Shown here in pieces: positions 34,530 to 42,650 of a stretch of 64,000 nt of DNA. The first letter of the stretch is position 1. Every line of letters starts with the position of its first letter. Made by a program: the position numbers and the translations under genes. The stretch spans positions 23,567 to 87,566 of the forward strand of contig DATJQH010000114.1 of assembly GCA_035505955.1 (NCBI GenBank), in the 5' to 3' direction. The notes under the pieces were generated by a model. The model saw only the letters and a program-made list of their open reading frames with translations. It ran no database searches and was not told where the DNA came from. Source of the stretch: Fen-999 sp035505955. Its GTDB lineage: Bacteria > Pseudomonadota > Gammaproteobacteria > Burkholderiales > Rhodocyclaceae.

Positions 34530-37001
34530 ATGACGCAGGACAACAGACAAGCAAGCCAGAACGGTGGCTACGACGAGGACTCGATCCAGCAGCTCGAAGG
34601 CCTGGAGGCCGTCCGCAAGAGGCCCGGAATGTACATCGGCGACACTTCCGATGGAACCGGCCTTCACCACATGGTCTTCGAGGTCGTCGACAATGCGATC
34701 GACGAGGCCTTGGCGGGTTACTGTGACGACATTGTCATCACGATCCATCCGGACAACTCGATTTCCGTAGCGGACAACGGCCGCGGCATTCCGACGGGCA
34801 TCAAGTTCGACGACAAGCACGAGCCGAAACGTTCGGCCGCCGAGATCGTGATGTGCGTCCTGCATGCAGGCGGAAAATTCAACCAGAATTCCTACAAAGT
34901 CTCCGGCGGCCTTCATGGCGTCGGCGTTTCCTGCGTCAATGCCTTGTCGAAATGGTTGCGCCTGACCGTGCGCCGCGACGGCAGGAAGCATTTCATGGAA
35001 TTCCAGCGTGGCCACGCCGTCGATCGCACCATCGAAGTCCAGAATGGCGTCGAAGTCAGCCCGCTCAAGCTTGTCGGCGACGCCCAGGGCACGGGCACGG
35101 AGGTCCATTTCCTCGCCGACGATGAAATCTTCGATGTCATCGAGTTCCATTACGACATCCTCGCCAAGCGTCTGCGCGAGCTGTCCTTTCTCAATAATGG
35201 CGTCAAGATCAAGCTGATCGATCAGCGTACGGGCAAAGCCGAAGACTTCGCGTTCGCCGGCGGCGTGAAGGGCTTCGTTGACTACATCAACCGCAGCAAG
35301 ACGGTCCTGCATCCGAATGTCTTCTACGCGACGGGTGAATCGCAACTTCCCGCCGGCGGCAGCATCGGCGTTGAGGTCGCCATGCAATGGAATGATTCCT
35401 ACGCCGAGCAGGTGTTGTGTTTCACGAACAACATTCCGCAGTCCGACGGCGGCACCCACCTGACCGGCCTGCGTGCCGCAATGACGCGCGTCATCAACAA
35501 GTACATCGAAGAGAACGAGGTCGCCAAGAAAGCCAAGGTCGAGATCTCGGGCGACGACATGCGCGAAGGCCTCGCCTGCGTGCTCTCCATCAAGATGCCC
35601 GATCCGAAGTTTGCTTCACAGACCAAGATGAAGCTGGTGTCTTCTGAAGCCAGGCCTGCGGTCGAGGAGGTGGTTGCGGCCAAGCTCGCGGAGTTCCTGC
35701 TCGAGAAGCCGGCGGACGCCAAGATCATCACCGGCAAGATCGTCGAAGCGGCGCGGGCGCGCGAGGCTGCGCGCAAGGCGCGGGAGATGACCCGGCGCAA
35801 GGGCGTGCTGGACAACATCGGCCTGCCCGGCAAGCTGGCCGATTGCCAGGAAAAGGACCCGGCGCTCTGCGAGCTCTATATCGTCGAGGGAGATTCCGCC
35901 GGCGGTTCCGCCAAGCAAGGCCGTGACCGCAAGTTCCAGGCGATCCTGCCGTTGCGCGGCAAGGTGCTCAACGTCGAGAAGGCGCGCCTGGACAAAGTCA
36001 TTTCCTCCGAGCAGATCGTCACCTTGCTCACGGCTTTGGGCTGCGGTATCGGCGACGACTACAAGCAGGAAAAGCTCCGCTACCACCGCATCATCATCAT
36101 GACGGACGCGGATGTCGATGGCGCCCATATCCGCACGCTGCTGCTGACCTTCTTCTACCGGCAAATGCCGCAACTTGTCGAAGGCGGCCACGTCTACATC
36201 GCCCAGCCCCCGCTCTACAAGATCAAGCACGGGCGAAGCGAGCTCTACATCAAGGACGATCACGCGCTCAACCAGCACCTCCTTACGCTCGCGCTGACGG
36301 ACGCCGCGCTGCTGCCGCCGGACGCTTCGGCCATCGAGGGCGAAGCGCTCGGCGAAGTGGCTCGCGCCTACCTGCTCTCGGAGGCCGTCATCAAGCGGCT
36401 GGCCGACTTCATCGAGCCGGGCGTACTGCATGCAGTGCTGGCCAGAAACATCGCCATCGACCTTGTCGACGAAAACGCCGCGCGCGCCAGTGCCGCCCGC
36501 GTGTCTGCCCACGCGCCCAAAGGCGTGCGCGTGTCCGCCGAATACCACGGCAAGTCGGAGAGCTGGCGTTTGCGCGTCGAGCGCCTGCGCCACGGCAACC
36601 TGCGCACGGGCCACATCGACACCGAATTCCTGCACTCCGGCGACTTCGGCCAGATCCGCAGCACCGCCCAGCTGATCGTGGGCCTGGGGGAGTCAGGCCT
36701 GACGGTGCGCCGCGGCGACAAGTCGCAGGCCGTGGCGAGCTTCGCCGAAGCCATGAACTGGCTCCTGGCCGAAGTGGAACGCGGCCTGTCCAAGCAGCGC
36801 TACAAGGGTCTGGGGGAAATGAACCCCGAGCAGCTTTGGGAAACCACCATGGACCCGGCTGTACGGCGTCTGCTCAAGGTGCAGATCGAGGATGCGATCG
36901 CGGCCGACGAAATCTTCACGACGTTGATGGGCGATAACGTCGAGCCACGGCGCGCGTTCATCGAGTCGAACGCGCTCTACGCCCGCAATATCGATGTCTA
37001 A
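34530..37001 (+). CDS. gyrB: DNA gyrase subunit B
   Basis: Gyrase ATPase subunit of 823 residues. GHKL ATPase motifs: VVDNAIDEALAGYCD, SVADNGRGIPTGI and SGGLHGVGVSCVNALS. The TOPRIM domain has EGDSAGGSAKQGRDRKFQAILPLRGK and DADVDGAHIRTLLLTFFYR. It carries the Gram-negative insertion within TOPRIM and the C-terminal QRYKGLGEMNPEQLWETTMDP. It is followed after only 18 nt by the pigment-locus ACP gene, with no terminator visible. Confidence 0.98.
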   Translation: MTQDNRQASQNGGYDEDSIQQLEGLEAVRKRPGMYIGDTSDGTGLHHMVFEVVDNAIDEALAGYCDDIVITIHPDNSISVADNGRGIPTGIKFDDKHEPKRSAAEIVMCVLHAGGKFNQNSYKVSGGLHGVGVSCVNALSKWLRLTVRRDGRKHFMEFQRGHAVDRTIEVQNGVEVSPLKLVGDAQGTGTEVHFLADDEIFDVIEFHYDILAKRLRELSFLNNGVKIKLIDQRTGKAEDFAFAGGVKGFVDYINRSKTVLHPNVFYATGESQLPAGGSIGVEVAMQWNDSYAEQVLCFTNNIPQSDGGTHLTGLRAAMTRVINKYIEENEVAKKAKVEISGDDMREGLACVLSIKMPDPKFASQTKMKLVSSEARPAVEEVVAAKLAEFLLEKPADAKIITGKIVEAARAREAARKAREMTRRKGVLDNIGLPGKLADCQEKDPALCELYIVEGDSAGGSAKQGRDRKFQAILPLRGKVLNVEKARLDKVISSEQIVTLLTALGCGIGDDYKQEKLRYHRIIIMTDADVDGAHIRTLLLTFFYRQMPQLVEGGHVYIAQPPLYKIKHGRSELYIKDDHALNQHLLTLALTDAALLPPDASAIEGEALGEVARAYLLSEAVIKRLADFIEPGVLHAVLARNIAIDLVDENAARASAARVSAHAPKGVRVSAEYHGKSESWRLRVERLRHGNLRTGHIDTEFLHSGDFGQIRSTAQLIVGLGESGLTVRRGDKSQAVASFAEAMNWLLAEVERGLSKQRYKGLGEMNPEQLWETTMDPAVRRLLKVQIEDAIAADEIFTTLMGDNVEPRRAFIESNALYARNIDV

Positions 37002-37019
37002 GACGTGCCGGATTTCGCA

Positions 37020-37265
37020 ATGAACGACGAACTCGAGATCGTGCGTGGCTTTCTCAAGGAGCGTCTCAACGTCGATCCGGCGCGGGTCGCGCCTGCGGCG
37101 ACCCTCAAGGAACTGGATATCGATTCGCTCATGCTGCTCGAACTCTTCTTCGAATTCGAAGAACGGCTCAATATCAGTCTGTCGCAAAATCTGCCGACGC
37201 CGAAGACTGTCGGCGACATGATCCGGATCGTCGAGAGGCTGCGCGGCACGGCGAAGGCGGGCTAG
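37020..37265 (+). CDS. Acyl carrier protein 1 of the aryl-polyene locus
   Basis: ACP of 81 residues. The phosphopantetheine serine is Ser36 in LDIDSLMLLELFFEFEE. The chosen ATG has a GGA seven bases upstream; a GTG 15 nt earlier would add five residues. It carries the growing chain by thioester and needs a phosphopantetheinyl transferase, which is not in the window. First gene of the plus-strand pigment operon. Confidence 0.9.
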   Translation: MNDELEIVRGFLKERLNVDPARVAPAATLKELDIDSLMLLELFFEFEERLNISLSQNLPTPKTVGDMIRIVERLRGTAKAG

Positions 37266-37267
37266 CT

Positions 37268-38530
37268 GTGGTCAGACGACGCGTAGCCATCACCGGGATC
37301 GGAATGGTCAGCCCGTTCGGGGGCACGACGGCCGACTTCTTCGGCCGCATGCTGGCTGCTGAGTCCTGCATCGACTACTACACGACCGACGACAAGCCGC
37401 GACCGCTGGCAATGCCGGCGGTGCGCTGCAAGTCGTTCGACGCCGAAGCCGCGATCGGGCGACCGCTTTTCGGGACCATGGACCGCTTCGCGCAGCTCGG
37501 TTACGTGGCCGCGCGCGAGGCGTGGGCGCATGCCGGCTTCGATCCCAACGACCGTCAGGAGAAGACCCATGCCGGCGTCTCCTGGGGCACTGCGCTGGGC
37601 GGCACGCTGGCTTATGAACGGGGCTACCGCGACCTGTGGCAGAACGGCCGCGAGCGCATCACCCCGTTGTCGGTCGTCCTGGGCATGAACAATGCCGCGT
37701 CGGCCCACATCGCGATCCAGTTCGGCCTCGGTAATTCCTGCCTGAGTTACACCGTCGCCTGTGCCTCGGCCGCTGCGGCGATCGGCGAAGCCTACCGCCG
37801 CATTCGTGCGGGCGACGCCAAGATCATGCTCACGGGCGGCTCGGACGCACCGCTGTGCTACGGCGTCGTGCGTGCCTGGGAGGCCTTGCGCGTGCTCGCA
37901 CCCGGGGACCAGGAGTCGGCGACGCGCGCGTGTCGGCCGTTCGGAGTGGATCGCGGCGGGCTGGTCCTCGGCGAAGGGGCGGCGGCGCTGGTGCTGGAAG
38001 ACTGGCAGCATGCCGTCGATCGCGGCGCACCCATTCTGGCGGAACTGGCCGGCTACGGCGCCACCGCGGACCACAGCCACCTGGTACGTCCGGACACGGC
38101 CGGGCAGATCCGCGCCCTGCAGCTCGCGCTGAGCGACGCGGAACTTCAGCCCGGCCAGGTGGGCTATGTAAACGCCCACGGCACTGCCACGCCCGAAGGC
38201 GATCCGACCGAGGTCGAGGCATTGCGCGCAGTCTTCGGCGCGCGGTCCGAGACGCTCCCCGTCAGCGCGACGAAATCCATGCACGGTCACATGATGGGCG
38301 CTTCCGGTGCCGTCGAGGCCGTCATCACGGTCCTGGCGTTGCGGCAGGATGCGTTGCCGCCCACGGCCAATGTCGACGTCATCGATCCCGCCTGTGCCGG
38401 CGTACGCCATGTGCTGCACACTCCCCTGCGGGGCACCGGCGCGCGCGTGGCGTTGTCGAATTCCTTCGCCTTCGGCGGCAGCAACGCGGTGCTCGCAGTG
38501 CGCACCGATCGCAACAATGTACCAACCTGA
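37268..38530 (+). CDS. Beta-ketoacyl-ACP synthase (KS) 1
   Basis: FabF-type thiolase-fold condensing enzyme of 420 residues, starting at GTG. The catalytic triad is complete: Cys165 (YTVACASAAAA), His304 (NAHGTATPEGDP), His341 (KSMHGHMMGASG), with Lys336. It catalyses decarboxylative condensation of malonyl-ACP. The gene begins 2 nt after ACP1. Which KS starts and which extends the polyene cannot be decided from sequence. It resembles the third KS at 50.8-52.0 kb. Confidence 0.93.
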   Translation: MVRRRVAITGIGMVSPFGGTTADFFGRMLAAESCIDYYTTDDKPRPLAMPAVRCKSFDAEAAIGRPLFGTMDRFAQLGYVAAREAWAHAGFDPNDRQEKTHAGVSWGTALGGTLAYERGYRDLWQNGRERITPLSVVLGMNNAASAHIAIQFGLGNSCLSYTVACASAAAAIGEAYRRIRAGDAKIMLTGGSDAPLCYGVVRAWEALRVLAPGDQESATRACRPFGVDRGGLVLGEGAAALVLEDWQHAVDRGAPILAELAGYGATADHSHLVRPDTAGQIRALQLALSDAELQPGQVGYVNAHGTATPEGDPTEVEALRAVFGARSETLPVSATKSMHGHMMGASGAVEAVITVLALRQDALPPTANVDVIDPACAGVRHVLHTPLRGTGARVALSNSFAFGGSNAVLAVRTDRNNVPT

Positions 38531-38559
38531 AATTCCGTTTCCCACGTTAAGAGTTAGCC

Positions 38560-38847
38560 ATGAGTGAACCAACTTTCGAAGCGCCCGCGACCGACGCCTT
38601 GATGGCGGAGGTGGCAACCATGATCGTCGATGCGCTGAACCTCGAAACTGCCGCTGCCGACATCAAGCCGGATACCCCGCTCTATGACGACGGGCTGGGG
38701 CTCGACTCCATCGACATCCTCGAAGTGGCTTTAGCCGTATCCAAGCGGTACGGATTCCAGCTGCGTGCCGACGACGACGACAACCTGCGCATCTTTTCGT
38801 CCTTGCGCACGTTGACCGCCCATATTGCCGCCAATCGGACCAAGTAG
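38560..38847 (+). CDS. Acyl carrier protein 2 of the aryl-polyene locus
   Basis: ACP of 95 residues with Ser50 in GLGLDSIDILEVALAVSKRYG. It has a longer N-terminal region than ACP1 and the extended, acidic loop RADDDDNLRIFSSL typical of ACPs in aryl-polyene clusters. Paired ACPs are a regular feature of such loci. It sits 29 nt after KS1. Confidence 0.92.
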   Translation: MSEPTFEAPATDALMAEVATMIVDALNLETAAADIKPDTPLYDDGLGLDSIDILEVALAVSKRYGFQLRADDDDNLRIFSSLRTLTAHIAANRTK

Positions 38848-38857
38848 GTCCCGCGCG

Positions 38858-39514
38858 ATGCCCAGGGACGAGGCGATGGAAGCGAATCGCGACCGCACGA
38901 CTGGATTGCTGGCGGCGGCCCTGACGATTGCCTACGCCTTCTTCGCCCATTATGCCAGTGCCATTGCGGCCCTCGGACCATGGGTTCTCCTGCTCGCCGG
39001 TGCTCCCATGCTGATCGTGGGCTTCGGCTTTGCGCGCGAAAGCAGGGTCGGCGCCGCGCTCTGGGTCCTGACTGTCGCCATTCTCGCGGTCATGGCCTGG
39101 CTGTGGCCGAATCTCGACAATCCGGTAAGTTGGGTCTACTTCCTCCAGCACTTTGCCGTGAACGCGGTTCTGGCGCTCCTTTTCGGGCGCTCGCTCCTGG
39201 CGCGGCGGCGGCCGCTGTGCACAGTCTTCGCCAGTACCGTGCATGAGGAGATGACGCCACAACTCGTGCGCTACACGCGCCATATCACCGCCGCGTGGAC
39301 GTTCTTCTTCGCCGCATCGGCCCTGCTTTCGGCTTCGCTCTTCTTCTTCGCGCCGATCGATGCCTGGTCGATGTATGCGAACATCCTGACGCTGCCGCTC
39401 GTCGGCATCATGTTTCTCGCGGAAAACCAGGTGCGCAAGCACGTGCTGCCCGAACGCGACCAGGCAGGTTTGCGGGAAACCGTGCGCGCATTCCGCGCCA
39501 CCTTCCGCCCGTGA
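38858..39514 (+). CDS. Multi-pass membrane protein (COG4648-like) of the aryl-polyene locus
   Basis: Protein of 218 residues with about five hydrophobic segments: LLAAALTIAYAFFAHYAS, LGPWVLLLAGAPMLIVGFGF, ALWVLTVAILAVMAWLW, FLQHFAVNAVLALLFGRSLL and paired C-terminal helices ending in LPLVGIMFLAENQVRKHVLP. Proteins of this kind recur beside the ligase in aryl-polyene clusters; the function is unknown. The start could also be the ATG at 38876. The following ligase starts on its stop codon (GTGA). Confidence 0.8.
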   Translation: MPRDEAMEANRDRTTGLLAAALTIAYAFFAHYASAIAALGPWVLLLAGAPMLIVGFGFARESRVGAALWVLTVAILAVMAWLWPNLDNPVSWVYFLQHFAVNAVLALLFGRSLLARRRPLCTVFASTVHEEMTPQLVRYTRHITAAWTFFFAASALLSASLFFFAPIDAWSMYANILTLPLVGIMFLAENQVRKHVLPERDQAGLRETVRAFRATFRP

Positions 39515-40854
39515 GTGCCGAGCTCCTGCCCCTGACGGCGCACCGGCACCCCGACGCCATTGTTGCCCGGAGGCCGGGCGGGGAAGTGACGCTGACGCAG
39601 TTTCTCGGTGACGTTGCCACCCTCGCCGAAGGACTGCCTGGCGGACGGCACATCCTCAACGTCTGCCAGGACCGCTATCGCTTCATGGTCGGACTCGCCG
39701 CCGGCATCGTCGCCGACAAGGTCAGTTTGCTGCCGTCGTCCCATACGCCCGAGGCCGTGCGCCGGCTGCAGGAATACGCCGCCGATGTCTTCTGCCTGCA
39801 CGACGGCAATGGCGACGACATCGACCTGCCGAAGGCCGCCTTCCCGGCCTTGCCGCCGGTCACGACGTCGAGGCCCGTGCCCGAGATTCCTGCCGGTCGG
39901 GTGGCCGCGGTTCTTCTCACATCGGGTTCGACGGGAACGCCCGTGCCCCATGCGAAGACCTGGGGTGGCATGGTCCGCAATGGTCGTGCCGAGGCCGAAC
40001 GGCTCGGCCTGCTGGCATTGGGGCATGCGATCGTCGGCACCGTTCCCGCCCAACATAGCTACGGCCTCGAGTCGACCGTCCTCCTGACGTTGCTCGGCAA
40101 CTGTTCCCTTTGGGCAGGCCGGCCGTTCTATCCGGCCGATATTGCCGCGGCGCTCGCCAGCGTGCCGCGGCCGCGCCTGCTGGTGACGACGCCGTTTCAT
40201 CTGCGCACCTTGCTCGATGCCGAGGTGAACGTGCCGTCGGTGGACATGATCCTGTCGGCAACCGCGCCACTGTCCGAAGCGGCGGCGCGCGAGGCCGAGG
40301 CGCGGCTCCACGCGCCGGTGCACGAAATCTACGGCTGCACCGAGACCGGGCAGCTTGCCAGCCGGCGCACCATCGATGGCCCGCACTGGACGTTGCTGCG
40401 TGACGTCGTGCTCGAACAGAGCGACGGCGTCACTTTCGCTTCCGGCGGCCACGTGCCAGGGCGCCAGGCGCTGGGCGACATCCTCGAACTCAAGGAAGAC
40501 GGTGGCTTCGTGCTGCACGGACGCAACGCGGACATGGTCAACATTGCCGGCAAGCGGACCTCGCTTGCCTACCTGAACCTGCAGGTCAATTCCATTCCGC
40601 AAGTGCGCGACGCCGTGTTCTATGTTCCTGACGACGAGACGCCGGAAGGCGTCTCGAGACTGTGTGCATTCGTGGTCGCGCCGACGCTGTCGTCGCGCCA
40701 GCTTCTCGATGGGCTGCGCGAACGCATCGATCCGATCTTCCTGCCGCGGCCGCTGGTGTTCGTCGACCAGTTGCCGCGCAATACCACCGGCAAGCTGGTG
40801 CGCAAGGAGCTCCAAGGGATGTTCGAACGGCACGTGAAGGGACGGCATGAGTAG
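39511..40854 (+). CDS. Aryl/acyl-AMP ligase (ANL superfamily) loading the polyene starter
   Basis: Adenylate-forming enzyme of 447 residues from a GTG that overlaps the preceding stop. P-loop LLTSGSTGTPVPHAKTW, A5 motif IYGCTETGQLASR, and A10 motif NTTGKLVRKELQ with the catalytic Lys are all present; the protein is shorter than typical CoA ligases. By family it would activate a hydroxybenzoate (or related aryl acid) and load it on an ACP, like XanA2-type ligases of xanthomonadin loci. The substrate is inferred from the chorismatase in the opposite operon. Confidence 0.88.
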   Translation: MSAELLPLTAHRHPDAIVARRPGGEVTLTQFLGDVATLAEGLPGGRHILNVCQDRYRFMVGLAAGIVADKVSLLPSSHTPEAVRRLQEYAADVFCLHDGNGDDIDLPKAAFPALPPVTTSRPVPEIPAGRVAAVLLTSGSTGTPVPHAKTWGGMVRNGRAEAERLGLLALGHAIVGTVPAQHSYGLESTVLLTLLGNCSLWAGRPFYPADIAAALASVPRPRLLVTTPFHLRTLLDAEVNVPSVDMILSATAPLSEAAAREAEARLHAPVHEIYGCTETGQLASRRTIDGPHWTLLRDVVLEQSDGVTFASGGHVPGRQALGDILELKEDGGFVLHGRNADMVNIAGKRTSLAYLNLQVNSIPQVRDAVFYVPDDETPEGVSRLCAFVVAPTLSSRQLLDGLRERIDPIFLPRPLVFVDQLPRNTTGKLVRKELQGMFERHVKGRHE

Positions 40855-41161
40855 CGAAGGGGGACCCGTGCGCCGAACGACCTGGGTCGTACCGCCTGAC
40901 CACCCGGCCTTCGCCGGGCACTTCCCGGGGCGGCCGATCGTGCCCGGCGTGCTGTTGCTCGATCGCCTGATCCAATGCGCGGCGGCCGCCACCGACGTGG
41001 CGGTCGGCATCGGCAGCGCGAAATTCCTGAGTCCCGTGGGCCCCGGGGAGATGCTGGAATTCTCGTGGTCGAGGTCGAGTGCTGCCGCGCTGCGTTTCGA
41101 CATCACAAGTGCCGGGCGCGCGGTCGCCACCGGCACGCTTGCCACGACAGGCGAAGCATGA
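40847..41161 (+). CDS. Hot-dog 3-hydroxyacyl-ACP dehydratase (ApeI-type)
   Basis: Small hot-dog protein of 104 residues related to FabZ/FabA. The motif HPAFAGHFPGRPIVPGVLLLD holds the catalytic His (His25 region). It would remove water from beta-hydroxyacyl-ACP to create the conjugated double bonds. It overlaps the ligase end by 8 nt and the next gene by 4 nt. Confidence 0.88.
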   Translation: MSSEGGPVRRTTWVVPPDHPAFAGHFPGRPIVPGVLLLDRLIQCAAAATDVAVGIGSAKFLSPVGPGEMLEFSWSRSSAAALRFDITSAGRAVATGTLATTGEA

Positions 41162-42081
41162 AGGCGACAGAAGGCCAAACAACGGGCCTCGTCTGGGCAG
41201 ACAGGCCGGAGCGCAGCAACCTGCCGATCCTGCGCCTGATGGCCTGGATCTCGCTGCGGCTCGGCCGCCGCGTGGCGCGGCTCGTCCTGTTCGGCATCGC
41301 TGCCTATTTTGTGGTCTTTGCGCCGGCCGCGCGCCGCGCCAGCCGCGAGTACCTGGCGCGCGCCTTGGGTCGCGAAGCGCGTATCACCGACGGCTACCAG
41401 CATGTCCTGGCGTTCGCCAGCACCATCCACGACCGCGTGTACCTGCTCAATGAACGCTTCGACCTGTTCGACATCGAGATCGTCGGCGCCGATGCGATAC
41501 GCGCAGCCACCGCGGGTGGCGCCGGCGTACTGCTGCTCGGCGCTCATCTGGGCAGCTTCGAAGTGATGCGCGCCCTCGGCCGCAGCCTCGGCGGACATGC
41601 CATCAGCATGCTGATGTACGAGGAGAACGCGCGCATGCTGAACGCCACACTGGCGGCCATCAATCCGGCCGCCATGCAGGACATCATCGCGCTGGGTCGT
41701 CCCGATTCGATGCTGCTGGCGCGCGCGAAACTGGACGCCGGCCATCTGGTCGGCATGCTCGCCGACCGCAAGCTCGGCGACGACCCCACGTGCGACTGCG
41801 AATTCCTCGGCCGGCCTGCGCCTTTCCCCGTCGGTCCCTTTCGGGTCGCCTCGATGCTTCGGCGGCCGGTACTGTTCATGGCGGGGCTCTATCTGGGTGG
41901 CAACCGCTATCGCATCCATTTCGAACCGCTGGCGGATTTTTCCACGGTCGAGCGCGCGGCGCGCGACGCCGCCATCGTCGCGGCGCAGCAGGCATACGTA
42001 GCGAAGCTGGAAAGCTTCTGCCGCATCGCACCGTACAACTGGTTCAACTTCTTCGACTTCTGGCGCGGGGGTGCAGCATGA
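41158..42081 (+). CDS. LpxL/HtrB-like lysophospholipid acyltransferase
   Basis: Protein of 307 residues in the lipid A acyltransferase (LpxL/LpxM) family. The HX4E catalytic motif is GAHLGSFEVMRA; downstream LVGMLADRKLGDDP and FPVGPFRVASMLRRPV follow the usual order. One N-terminal membrane segment (LVLFGIAAYFVVFAPAA). In aryl-polyene loci this class of enzyme is thought to attach the polyene acyl chain to a lipid or glycolipid acceptor. It is translationally coupled on both sides. Confidence 0.88.
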   Translation: MKATEGQTTGLVWADRPERSNLPILRLMAWISLRLGRRVARLVLFGIAAYFVVFAPAARRASREYLARALGREARITDGYQHVLAFASTIHDRVYLLNERFDLFDIEIVGADAIRAATAGGAGVLLLGAHLGSFEVMRALGRSLGGHAISMLMYEENARMLNATLAAINPAAMQDIIALGRPDSMLLARAKLDAGHLVGMLADRKLGDDPTCDCEFLGRPAPFPVGPFRVASMLRRPVLFMAGLYLGGNRYRIHFEPLADFSTVERAARDAAIVAAQQAYVAKLESFCRIAPYNWFNFFDFWRGGAA

Positions 42082-42650
42082 AGGTCCGGGCATGGCTTGG
42101 CGTACCATCGGTGCTGACTTTCATGGCGCTGCCGGCGTACGCCTGGGACCTGGATGCGCTGATGCACGGCCTCGCGAAGCATGAAGGCGGCCATGCGCGT
42201 TTCGTCGAGACCAAGAAGATTGCGCTGCTTGACCAGCCGGTGGTTTCCTCCGGCGAACTGATCTACACGCCGCCGGCGAAACTCGAGAAGCGCACGCAAA
42301 AGCCGCGGCCGGAAACCATGATGCTCGATGGCGACGAGCTGCGTCTGGAGCGCGGCAAGCAGAAGTTCAGCGTGCGGCTCTCCGACCAGCCGGAGGCGCT
42401 GGCCTTCGTCGACAGCCTGCGCGGAACCCTGGCCGGCGACCGCGCGGCGCTCGAAAAGAGTTACAGGCTGGTGTTGACTGGGAACGAGGAACACTGGACG
42501 CTGGATCTGCTGCCGGCCGATCCGCGCCTGGCCGCGTTCGTGCTTCGCATCACTTTCGTCGGGAGCAAGAACCGCGTGCAGCGTATTCGCTACCTGCAGG
42601 CCGACGGCGACAGTTCCGAAATGACCATCGAGCCCGCCGACGCAAAATGA
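42078..42650 (+). CDS. LolA-like periplasmic lipid carrier
   Basis: Protein of 190 residues with a signal peptide (MKVRAWLGVPSVLTFMALPAYA) and a LolA-type fold: GHARFVETKKIALLDQPVVSSGELIYTPPAKLEKRT, and the later VQRIRYLQADGDSSEMTIE. LolA-like proteins carry hydrophobic cargo across the periplasm; here it precedes the exporter gene, fitting polyene-lipid delivery to the outer membrane. It overlaps both neighbours by 4 nt. Confidence 0.88.
   Translation: MKVRAWLGVPSVLTFMALPAYAWDLDALMHGLAKHEGGHARFVETKKIALLDQPVVSSGELIYTPPAKLEKRTQKPRPETMMLDGDELRLERGKQKFSVRLSDQPEALAFVDSLRGTLAGDRAALEKSYRLVLTGNEEHWTLDLLPADPRLAAFVLRITFVGSKNRVQRIRYLQADGDSSEMTIEPADAK

Noticed and set aside
39271..42108. Open frame of 945 codons antisense to the ligase-acyltransferase genes
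   Set aside because: Shadow of well-supported plus-strand genes with complete motifs; no family features on the antisense side.
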